From assembly GCA_002342545.1 (NCBI GenBank), contig DDQE01000061.1, positions 1-26,829 on the forward strand: a DNA stretch of 26,829 bases. Direction: 5' to 3'. Origin of the DNA: Caryophanales bacterium UBA2450 (GTDB lineage: Bacteria > Bacillota_I > Bacilli_A > RFN20 > CAG-826). Shown in pieces: positions 7,376 to 13,596 of the stretch (position 1 is its first letter; every line of letters starts with the position of its first letter). The notes under the pieces are model-generated. The model saw only the letters and a program-made list of their open reading frames with translations. It was not told where the DNA came from and made no database searches. The translations under genes and the position numbers were made by a program.

Positions 7376-7801
7376 ATGAAAAAGGCTTCAAAGGTTTTAT
7401 TCTTAATTGGTGGTATTGTCGGTATTCTTGCCGCTATTGTCTTCTTGGCAATTGGTATTGTTTTACTTAGTGTTGGAGTTATTGCTACTTCACCTGATAT
7501 TCCTGAATGGGCACAAAAAATCATTAATGATATTCTTGCTCAAAATCCAGGTCTTACCGTTGCACAAGTCGCTGATACCCTTAAAGCATCGGGTGCAGTC
7601 TTAATCGTTTTCTTTGTTGTTGCTGTTGCAGCTGTTGTTTTATCATTCATCTGCTCTTCCAAAGAAAACAGACCTCTTGCACTTCTTATTGTTGCTACAG
7701 CTTTTGCCGTTGCTGGTGGAACTGTATTCAGCATTCTTGGTGGTATCTTTGGTATTATCAATTGGGCACAAGAAAGAAAAGCGCAAACCCCAGCTGCTTA
7801 A
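7376..7801 (+). CDS. Small membrane protein, possibly DUF4064-like
   Basis: The 141-residue protein has hydrophobic segments at about 7-38, 70-93 and 100-130. A short soluble stretch in between (about 40-68) contains PEWAQKIINDIL. The Gly-Ile-rich first and last helices resemble four-helix DUF4064-type proteins of Firmicutes, which have no known function. That resemblance is by pattern only. The gene has its own ribosome site (AAAGGA, 11 nt before the ATG), a promoter candidate and a strong terminator, so it forms its own unit. Its codon use resembles that of the aquaporin, again suggesting good expression. Confidence 0.7.
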   Translation: MKKASKVLFLIGGIVGILAAIVFLAIGIVLLSVGVIATSPDIPEWAQKIINDILAQNPGLTVAQVADTLKASGAVLIVFFVVAVAAVVLSFICSSKENRPLALLIVATAFAVAGGTVFSILGGIFGIINWAQERKAQTPAA

Positions 7802-7822
7802 TTTAAGTAGTTTATAAAGATG

Positions 7823-7855
7823 ATGCTCGTAGTTTTCTATGAGCATTTTCTTTTT
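7823..7855 (+). terminator. Rho-independent terminator after the small membrane protein gene
   Basis: A 10-bp stem (7823-7832 with 7837-7846, one G-T pair) closes a TTTT loop and is followed by TTTCTTTTT. Confidence 0.9.
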
Positions 7856-7872
7856 GTCTAAAGATCTCTAAG

Positions 7873-7881
7873 TGGTAAGAT
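7873..7881 (+). promoter_or_regulatory. Extended -10 promoter candidate of the winged-helix gene
   Basis: TGGTAAGAT fits the TG-N-TANNAT form. TTGTCT at 7854-7859 could serve as -35 with 16-nt spacing. Transcription would begin near 7888, just in front of the ribosome site. Confidence 0.45.
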
Positions 7882-7900
7882 AATTAAGAAGGTGATGTAT

Positions 7901-8326
7901 ATGAAAGAGCCAAAATTATCGGAAGTGAAGAAGTTTTTGCATTCACTTTTAAAAATGAATAAGAAATATGTAACAAGTGAAAGATTATCTAAAGTAGTAG
8001 GCATATACCCAGAAATCATTAATGAACAATTATCTTATTTTGAACCTACTTTGAATATGGATCCTGAATATAACTTAATGGAACTTGTTCCTATTTTAAA
8101 AAAGTATGTTATTGATAAAGAAGAAGAAAAATCATCTACTTTAATTAAAAAACCAGCGATTAAAAAAGCTACTTTAGAACAATATGATTCAGTATCTGAT
8201 TTTATTTATAAAAGAATGACTTTAGTGGGCGGACTTTTAGATAGAAACGTTGTCTTAAGTGACACTGATTTAAGGATACTAAAAAAGCTAATTACTGAAG
8301 AACAACAAAGGCGAAAGAAAAAATAA
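7901..8326 (+). CDS. Small protein with a Rex-N-like winged-helix segment
   Basis: The 141-residue protein has no membrane segment or signal. Residues 8-46, containing YVTSERLSKVVGIYPEIINE and then QLSYF, resemble the N-terminal winged-helix of Rex-type redox regulators, where YVSSEELA is followed by VRKDLSYFG. There is no Rossmann NAD domain behind it. A charged linker (84-100) and a short helical C-terminus rich in Lys/Arg follow. It may bind DNA, but this is a pattern match by eye. I chose the ATG at 7901 because AGAAGGTGAT at 7887-7896 fits the ribosome site for it. The GTG at 7892 and ATG at 7895 are inside that site and are unlikely. It lies just upstream of the PFOR gene, separated by terminator hairpins. 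Confidence 0.65.
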   Translation: MKEPKLSEVKKFLHSLLKMNKKYVTSERLSKVVGIYPEIINEQLSYFEPTLNMDPEYNLMELVPILKKYVIDKEEEKSSTLIKKPAIKKATLEQYDSVSDFIYKRMTLVGGLLDRNVVLSDTDLRILKKLITEEQQRRKKK

Positions 8327-8334
8327 AAAATAGA

Positions 8335-8363
8335 GGGTAACGGAAAAAATCGTTACCTTTTTT
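8335..8363 (+). terminator. Rho-independent terminator after the winged-helix gene
   Basis: GGTAACG (8336-8342) pairs with CGTTACC (8351-8357) around GAAAAAAT and is followed by six T. Confidence 0.88.
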
Positions 8364-8367
8364 CTTT

Positions 8368-8385
8368 AAGGTAATTTTTTACCTT
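8368..8385 (+). repeat. Second hairpin behind the terminator, sharing the arm TTACCTT
   Basis: AAGGTAA (8368-8374) pairs with TTACCTT (8379-8385) around TTTT. TTACCTT also occurs at 8353-8359 inside the first hairpin, so the AAGGTAA arm has two possible partners. The right end touches the -35 of the PFOR promoter. Confidence 0.7.
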
Positions 8386-8412
8386 GAAAGTATTCTTACA
8401 CGCGTGTATATT
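8384..8412 (+). promoter_or_regulatory. Strong promoter of the PFOR gene
   Basis: TTGAAA (8384-8389) and TATATT (8407-8412) are separated by exactly 17 nt. This is one of the best matches to the main sigma consensus in the window. It would give a leader of about 25 nt with the GGAGG ribosome site (8430-8434) 9 nt before the ATG. Confidence 0.75.
8397..8408. promoter_or_regulatory. Candidate operator: 12-bp palindrome inside the PFOR promoter
   Basis: TACACGCGTGTA is a perfect palindrome that sits in the spacer and reaches into the -10 box. A protein bound there would block RNA polymerase. Its GC-rich core stands out in AT-rich DNA. It does not match the known Rex, Fur/PerR, CcpA, LexA or NrdR site patterns as I know them. 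The regulator is unknown. Confidence 0.5.
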
Positions 8413-8443
8413 TAACTTGGTTATTTTTTGGAGGATAAACATA

Positions 8444-11400
8444 ATGGAAGTTAAAAAGACAATGCTTTCCGTTGATGGAAATACAGCGGCAGCGTTAGAA
8501 TCTTACAACTTTATTGAAGTTGCTGGTATTTATCCAATTACTCCTTCTAGCCCAATGGCAGAAGTGATTGATGTGGAAGCTAGCAAAGGAAGAAAAAATT
8601 ATTTCGGAAGTGTAGTTAAAGTTAGCGAAATGCAATCTGAAGCTGGTGCATCTGGAGCGGTCCACGGTGCTCTTCAAGCTGGTGCATTAGCCGCTACTTA
8701 CACAGCCAGCCAAGGATTATTATTAATGATCCCAAATATTTATAAGTGGGCTGGCGAATTATTACCTGTTGTTTTACATGTTTCTGCAAGAAGCTTAGCA
8801 ACAAGATCATTATCTATCTTTGGTGATCACCAAGATATTTATGCAATTAGACAAACTGGTGTCTGTATGATTTGCTCTCACTCAGTTCAAGAAATTGCTG
8901 ACTTAACTCCTGTTGCTCACTTAGTCGCGATTGATGCAGAAACCCCTGTCTGTCATTTCTTTGATGGATTTAGAACTTCTCACGAAATTCAAAACGTTGA
9001 ATTCGTTGATGAAAATGAATGGAAGAAATTACTTCCAATGGATAAAGTCGAGAAATTCAGAGCTCGTGCTTTAAACCCACACACTCACCCAGTAACTCGT
9101 GGTGGAGCAGAAAATGATGATATCTACTTCCAAGGTAGAGAAGCTCAAAACGCTCACTATGACAAAGTCGTTGAATATGCTGAAAAATATTTCAAAGAAG
9201 CAAGTAGACTTACTGGTAGAGAATACGCTCCATTTACCTATTACGGAGCAAAAGATGCTGAAAGAGTGATCGTTGCTATGGGCAGTGTTACTGAAACTGC
9301 TAAAGAAGTGATTGATGAACTTAAAGGCGAAAAAATTGGTGTTGTTAAAGTTCACTTATATAGACCATTCTCCGCAAAACATTTATTAGCCGTTTTACCA
9401 AAAACCACTAAAAGAATTGCGGTCTTAGATAGAACTAAAGAAATGGGCGCTACTGGTGAACCATTATACTTAGATGTCGTATCTGTGATTAAACAAGCTG
9501 GATTAGATATCGAAGTTATCGGAGGAAGATATGGTTTATCTTCTAAAGATACTCAACCAAAAGATGTGAAAGCCGTCTTTGATTTCTTAGCCTCTGACAA
9601 GAGACATCATGACTTCACCGTTAGTATTAACGATGACTTAACTCATAAATCTATTCCTGTAGATGATAATTTCCACGTTAAAGCAGATTATACATCTTGC
9701 TTATTCTACGGTTTAGGAAGTGATGGAACCGTCTCCGCTAATAAATCCTCCATTAAAATTATTGGAGATGCGACCGGACAATATGCTCAAGCATATTTCG
9801 CCTATGACTCTAGAAAAGCGGGCGGTGTTACTAGATCACACTTAAGATTTGGTAAGACCCCAATTAGAAGTGCGTATTATGTCCAAAACGCGAACTTCAT
9901 TTCTTGTAGCTTAGATACATATCTATTTAAATTTGACATGATCAAAAACTTAAAAGAAGGTGGAACCTTCTTACTTAACACTGATATGTCTGATGAAGAC
10001 TTAGTGAGATTAATGCCAAATAGAGCTAAATATCAATTAGCCAAGAAACACGCTAAATTCTATGTTATTGATGCGAATAAGATTGCTAGTGAAATCGGTA
10101 TGGGTAGACACACCAATACCATCTTACAAGCTAGCTTCTTCTATCTTAACCAAGACATTATGCCATATGCAGAAGCCAATAAATGGATGAAGAAATTCGC
10201 TGAAAAATCCTACGCTAAAAAAGGCCAAGAAGTTGTCGAACTTAACTGGAAGGCAATTGACGCTGGTACTGAAGGCTTAAGAGAAGTAAAAGTTGATCCA
10301 AAATGGGCTGAATTAGAGCCAAAATTCGATCGCCCATTAACTGGAGATGAATATTTTGATTCTTATGTTGCTGTTATGGGTAACTTAGGTGGAGACGATT
10401 TACCAGTTTCTAAATTCACTGAATTTGAATTATTAGACGGTACAATGAATCCAAATATTACCTATAAAGAACAAAGAAGTATCGCTGATAGAGTTCCACT
10501 TTGGCACAAAGAAAATTGTATTCAATGTAACCAATGTGCGTTCGTCTGTCCACATGCGACAATTAGACCATTCTTATTAAATGAAGAGGAACTCGCTAAG
10601 GCACCTGCTTTAGTTAAAGAAGATGTTAAACCAGCAATGGGCGTTCCAGGACATCAATATCGAATCCAAGTTTCCCCACGTAACTGTGTTGGTTGTGGAC
10701 TTTGTGTTGCGGAATGTAACGCTAATAAGACTGGTAAAGTGGCTCTAGAGATGGTGGAAGCCAAATCTCAATTTGGTCAAGAAGAAGCTGCTGAATACTT
10801 ATTCAAACACGTTTCTTATAAAGCTGATAAATTACCAGCTGCATTACAAGCAACTCCAAAAGGTGTTGGCTTCATGATGCCATATATGGAAATTTCTGGC
10901 GCTTGTGCTGGATGTGGAGAAACTCCTTACTATAGATTAGTTTCCCAATTATTTGGTAAAGATATGTTAGTGGCTAACGCTACTGGATGTTCCTCCATTT
11001 ATAGTGGATCTACTCCACTTACTCCATTCTGTACCGATAAAGAAGGTCAAGGTATTGCTTGGGCTAACTCATTATTCGAAGATAATGCTGAATTCGGATA
11101 TGGTATGAGAGTGGCAACAGACTCTAAACTTAAAGCCGCGATTGCCATCTTAGATAGTAGAAAAGAAGAAGTTGAACCAGAACTCAAAGCTAAAATTGAA
11201 GAATACTTCGAACATATCAAAGATAGAGCAGCCTCTAGAAAGATTGTTCCTGAATTAGTGGCTTTAGTTAAAGCCTCTAAAGATGAAGAAGTGAAGAAGG
11301 TCTTAGCTTACGAAAGAGATTTACAAGATAAATCTGTATGGATTATTGGTGGAGATGGTTGGTCATATGATATCGGTTATGGCGGACTTGATCACGTTAT

Positions 11401-11977
11401 CGCTAACGAAGAAGATGTTAATATCTTAGTCCTTGATACCGAAGTCTATTCCAATACTGGCGGACAATCTTCTAAATCAAGTCAAACTGGTAGTATTGCT
11501 AAATTTACCGCTAGTGGTAAACTCACTCCTAAAAAGAATTTAGCTTTAATCGCTATGAGTTATGGTAATGTCTATGTTGCTCAAATCGCTTTAGGTAGTA
11601 ACCCAGTGGCTGCTATTAAAGCCTTAAAAGAAGCTGAAAGTTATAATGGACCATCCCTTGTTATCTGTTATGCACCATGTGCTAACCACGGTATTAAGGG
11701 CGGACTTGCTAACTCTATGAAACAAGAGAAGAAAGCTGTTGAATGTGGTTATTTCCAACTCTTTAGATATGATCCACGTTTAGTCGCTGAAGGTAAACCA
11801 GGCTTAACTATCGATATGAAAGAGCCAGATTATTCTCTATTTAGAGACTTCATTATGACTGAAACTAGATTCTCTCAACTTCCAAAAGTCAATCCTGAGC
11901 ACGCTGAAGAATTATTAACTAAAGCGGAAAAATACGCTCAAGACAGATGGAACAGAATTAAGAAATTTGGACTTTAA
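8444..11977 (+). CDS. nifJ: Pyruvate:ferredoxin (flavodoxin) oxidoreductase, single-chain
   Basis: The enzyme converts pyruvate and CoA to acetyl-CoA, CO2 and reduced ferredoxin in anaerobes. The 1177-residue chain has all domains fused, as in Desulfovibrio PFOR. The N-terminal YPITPSSPMAE is at 30-40. A ferredoxin-like insert carries two 4Fe-4S motifs, C692/695/698/702 and C748/751/754/758. The third cluster is C821, C824, C849 and C1079, matching the inner-cluster ligands of the family. The thiamine diphosphate site is GDGW at 970-973 with the following YSNTGGQSS. I set the start at the ATG at 8444, after GGAGG. An upstream TTG at 8384 keeps the frame open for 20 more codons, but it lies inside the promoter. 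It is a single-gene unit with codon use typical of high expression. Confidence 0.97.
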   Translation: MEVKKTMLSVDGNTAAALESYNFIEVAGIYPITPSSPMAEVIDVEASKGRKNYFGSVVKVSEMQSEAGASGAVHGALQAGALAATYTASQGLLLMIPNIYKWAGELLPVVLHVSARSLATRSLSIFGDHQDIYAIRQTGVCMICSHSVQEIADLTPVAHLVAIDAETPVCHFFDGFRTSHEIQNVEFVDENEWKKLLPMDKVEKFRARALNPHTHPVTRGGAENDDIYFQGREAQNAHYDKVVEYAEKYFKEASRLTGREYAPFTYYGAKDAERVIVAMGSVTETAKEVIDELKGEKIGVVKVHLYRPFSAKHLLAVLPKTTKRIAVLDRTKEMGATGEPLYLDVVSVIKQAGLDIEVIGGRYGLSSKDTQPKDVKAVFDFLASDKRHHDFTVSINDDLTHKSIPVDDNFHVKADYTSCLFYGLGSDGTVSANKSSIKIIGDATGQYAQAYFAYDSRKAGGVTRSHLRFGKTPIRSAYYVQNANFISCSLDTYLFKFDMIKNLKEGGTFLLNTDMSDEDLVRLMPNRAKYQLAKKHAKFYVIDANKIASEIGMGRHTNTILQASFFYLNQDIMPYAEANKWMKKFAEKSYAKKGQEVVELNWKAIDAGTEGLREVKVDPKWAELEPKFDRPLTGDEYFDSYVAVMGNLGGDDLPVSKFTEFELLDGTMNPNITYKEQRSIADRVPLWHKENCIQCNQCAFVCPHATIRPFLLNEEELAKAPALVKEDVKPAMGVPGHQYRIQVSPRNCVGCGLCVAECNANKTGKVALEMVEAKSQFGQEEAAEYLFKHVSYKADKLPAALQATPKGVGFMMPYMEISGACAGCGETPYYRLVSQLFGKDMLVANATGCSSIYSGSTPLTPFCTDKEGQGIAWANSLFEDNAEFGYGMRVATDSKLKAAIAILDSRKEEVEPELKAKIEEYFEHIKDRAASRKIVPELVALVKASKDEEVKKVLAYERDLQDKSVWIIGGDGWSYDIGYGGLDHVIANEEDVNILVLDTEVYSNTGGQSSKSSQTGSIAKFTASGKLTPKKNLALIAMSYGNVYVAQIALGSNPVAAIKALKEAESYNGPSLVICYAPCANHGIKGGLANSMKQEKKAVECGYFQLFRYDPRLVAEGKPGLTIDMKEPDYSLFRDFIMTETRFSQLPKVNPEHAEELLTKAEKYAQDRWNRIKKFGL

Positions 11978-11984
11978 TCATATC

Positions 11985-12006
11985 TCTATAACATCTTATA
12001 GATTTT
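11985..12006 (+). terminator. Terminator-like hairpin after nifJ
   Basis: TCTATAA (11985-11991), loop CATC and TTATAGA (11996-12002) are followed by TTTTATT. The stem is A/T-rich and may be weak. Confidence 0.5.
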
Positions 12007-12019
12007 ATTAAAATAAAAG

Positions 12020-12048
12020 TTGAACTAAATTTTTAAAAGTAGTTTAAT
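12020..12048 (+). promoter_or_regulatory. Candidate promoter of the gene at 12069
   Basis: TTGAAC (12020-12025) and TTTAAT (12043-12048) are 17 nt apart, and an AAAGG ribosome site follows at 12054-12058. Confidence 0.5.
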
Positions 12049-12068
12049 ATAGGAAAGGTTGAAACGAT

Positions 12069-12482
12069 ATGAAAAAAAGTGAAAGACAAGTAGAAGTATT
12101 AATCGAATCATTAATCGAAGTTTCCGAGATTGAAAAAGTTATTGCTTCTTTGCCAAGAGGCTATATCTCTGTGAAAGTTATTTCCGGACATAAGTATTAT
12201 TATCGTCAATGGAGAGAAGGTTCTAAAATCATCTCTAGTTATGTTCCAGAAAGCTATCTTAATGTCGTTAAACAAAAGATTGAGATTCGCAAACAAAACG
12301 AAGAACTTCTAAAAATCTTAAAGAAAGATTATAAGAAAGCTGAAAAAGCTGTTCTTAAAGCTGGTGAAGTGAGCCCTGAAGAAATTCTTAAAGCAAAAGA
12401 AAAGGTCTCTAGCTTAAGCGAAGAAGAACTCGCTAATAGACCACAAGTGGTCAAAGAATTAAAAGAACAATTACTTGCATAA
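12069..12482 (+). CDS. Conserved small coiled-coil protein (DUF6788-like pattern)
   Basis: The 137-residue protein has three parts. A helical N-terminus (1-30) leads into a compact basic core with LPRGYISVKVISGHKYYYRQ then WREGSKI (28-55). From about 65 on there is a long charged helical tail with heptad-like Leu/Ile spacing. The core resembles a small domain often seen in Firmicute and archaeal proteins, where LPKG...KKIKGKYYYYLQ is followed by YREGGK. I recall it under DUF6788 but cannot check this. Its function is unknown. It has a recognisable promoter, a ribosome site and a strong terminator, so it stands as its own unit between the PFOR gene and the kinase gene. Confidence 0.7.
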   Translation: MKKSERQVEVLIESLIEVSEIEKVIASLPRGYISVKVISGHKYYYRQWREGSKIISSYVPESYLNVVKQKIEIRKQNEELLKILKKDYKKAEKAVLKAGEVSPEEILKAKEKVSSLSEEELANRPQVVKELKEQLLA

Positions 12483-12502
12483 GTCTTATAATTCAAGAAA
12501 CT

Positions 12503-12527
12503 AAACTCCAAAAAATTGGAGTTTTTT
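12503..12527 (+). terminator. Rho-independent terminator after the gene at 12069
   Basis: AAACTCCAA (12503-12511), loop AAAA and TTGGAGTTT (12516-12524) form a 9-bp stem that runs into a T-tail. Confidence 0.9.
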
Positions 12528-12548
12528 CTTATTTTTATATAAATATAA

Positions 12549-12557
12549 TGGTAGAAT
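12549..12557 (+). promoter_or_regulatory. Extended -10 promoter candidate of the P-loop kinase gene
   Basis: TGGTAGAAT fits TG-N-TANAAT and ends 7 nt before the ATG at 12565. An overlapping TATAAT at 12544-12549 is an alternative that would give a leader of about 8 nt. Neither leaves room for a Shine-Dalgarno site. Confidence 0.5.
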
Positions 12558-12564
12558 TATTGCT

Positions 12565-13074
12565 ATGAATAAATTAGTAGTTTTAGCAGGTGTACCAGGG
12601 AGTGGAAAAAGCTATTTTTCTAGCACCATAAAAAAGATTAAAACTTCTCACGTTTATGTAATTAGTAGCGACCAACTTAGAAAAGAAATTGGAGGCTCAC
12701 AAGCTAATTTAAACAATGAAGATTTGATGTGGAAAATATTCCTTAACCTTGCTAAAACCTATGCTTTAGATCCTGACGGCATTGTGATTTTGGACGCCAC
12801 TCACATCAATAGTGAATTTCGCGTTAAAAGAAACTTCCCTTTAAAAGAATTATTCAATGAAACTTATTTAGTGGTGTGGAATCTTGACCGCTTAGTGGTT
12901 TCTAATCAAAACTTACAAAGAGATTATCCAATTCCTGTAGAAGCGATGAATAAGTTCTTTGATAAATTCGAAATGCCAGATGAAGTAGATAAAGAATTCT
13001 TTGACCATATTATTTATATAAATAATTCAGATATTGCTCCTGCAATTGCTGCCCTTAATTTGGAGAATAATTAA
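12565..13074 (+). CDS. P-loop kinase-like protein (AAA_33 / polynucleotide-kinase type)
   Basis: The 169-residue protein has a Walker A site GVPGSGKSYF at residues 9-18. A Walker B-like strand IVILDATHIN (73-82) has the DATH motif common in predicted kinases of the AAA_33/zeta-toxin/T4 polynucleotide-kinase group. A lid-like segment with NLDRLVVSNQNLQRDYPIP follows (104-123), then a helix ending in FEMPD, as in PNK relatives. The substrate cannot be read from the sequence. No antitoxin-like partner lies beside it, so I do not call it a toxin. The gene has no Shine-Dalgarno site and starts 7 nt after an extended -10 box. Its stop is directly followed by the start of the next gene. Confidence 0.75.
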   Translation: MNKLVVLAGVPGSGKSYFSSTIKKIKTSHVYVISSDQLRKEIGGSQANLNNEDLMWKIFLNLAKTYALDPDGIVILDATHINSEFRVKRNFPLKELFNETYLVVWNLDRLVVSNQNLQRDYPIPVEAMNKFFDKFEMPDEVDKEFFDHIIYINNSDIAPAIAALNLENN

Positions 13075-13077
13075 TTG

Positions 13078-13512
13078 ATGAAAATTAGGGTGAGTAAATT
13101 CTTTTTTATCGCTAATATTGTTGTCCTTTTATTAATGTTAATGGGCTCTTTATTACCATTATTCATTATTGATAAAGGGCAATATACATTTTTATTATTT
13201 ATTCCTGCATCAATAATATTAATATTATTTATTTTAAATTTTCTTTCTTATTTCTTTTCTATTTTTGAAGTTAACGAAGACAGATTTATCAAATATATAT
13301 TAGGACGAAAAAAATTCAATATTAAAAAAGATGATATTATCAAAATTAATGTTATTTTCGCTGACACCAATCAAAGTCATGTCTATTGTATTACCTTTTA
13401 TTATCATAAAGGACCTAACAAAATAGTTAAGACTGAATTTAGCGGTAATCTATTTAACTTAACTAATGTATTTATCGCCTTAAAGAAATATAATTTTCCT
13501 CTACAATATTGA
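13078..13512 (+). CDS. Two-TM membrane protein with a possible PH-like cytosolic domain
   Basis: The 144-residue protein has two hydrophobic helices (about 8-32 and 37-64) with a short loop between. A soluble C-terminus of about 80 residues follows, made mainly of alternating strands (RFIKYILGRKKFNIKKDDII and onward). Two helices followed by a small beta domain resemble bacterial PH-like proteins (bPH/YdbT types), but this is only a pattern. The gene is very AT-rich, more than its neighbours. I chose the ATG at 13078; a TTG one codon earlier is closer to the GGAG site at 13062-13065 and could be the true start. It directly follows the kinase gene, so the two are probably co-transcribed. Confidence 0.6.
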   Translation: MKIRVSKFFFIANIVVLLLMLMGSLLPLFIIDKGQYTFLLFIPASIILILFILNFLSYFFSIFEVNEDRFIKYILGRKKFNIKKDDIIKINVIFADTNQSHVYCITFYYHKGPNKIVKTEFSGNLFNLTNVFIALKKYNFPLQY

Positions 13513-13564
13513 TTTGATAATTAAATAGCCGTTATTTTTAAATATACACGCATAATAGTAGAAA

Positions 13565-13592
13565 CATTTATTTTGTCTTGCTAAAATAAATG
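13565..13592. promoter_or_regulatory. 10-bp inverted repeat in front of uvrA (candidate operator)
   Basis: CATTTATTTT (13565-13574) and AAAATAAATG (13583-13592) are perfect inverted copies with an 8-nt spacer. The right arm overlaps the candidate -10 box and ends 4 nt before the ATG. There is no T-run after it, so a terminator is unlikely. It could bind a repressor, for example an SOS-type regulator; the sequence is unlike the Bacillus LexA box. Confidence 0.45.
13579..13587 (+). promoter_or_regulatory. Extended -10 promoter candidate of the uvrA operon
   Basis: TGCTAAAAT fits TG-N-TANAAT and ends 9 nt before the uvrA ATG, which has no Shine-Dalgarno site. The message would have a leader of only two or three bases. 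Confidence 0.5.
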
Positions 13593-13596
13593 CACT

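Noticed and set aside
7407..7846. Several plus and minus open frames overlapping the gene at 7376-7801
   Set aside because: Low-complexity Leu- or Thr/Ala-rich shadows of a well-signalled gene. The one ending at 7846 starts inside the terminator stem.
8384..8443. TTG start giving PFOR 20 extra residues
   Set aside because: The TTG is the first codon of the -35 box itself and cannot be transcribed from that promoter. The ATG at 8444 has GGAGG in front and gives the family's usual N-terminus.
9071..9355. Minus-strand open frame inside nifJ (also 8495-8677)
   Set aside because: Phe/Ser/Asn-rich antisense of a conserved enzyme; no ribosome site.
12565..13512. Kinase and membrane gene as a toxin-antitoxin pair
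   Set aside because: The kinase resembles zeta-type P-loop proteins, but the partner is a membrane protein without antitoxin features and comes second.
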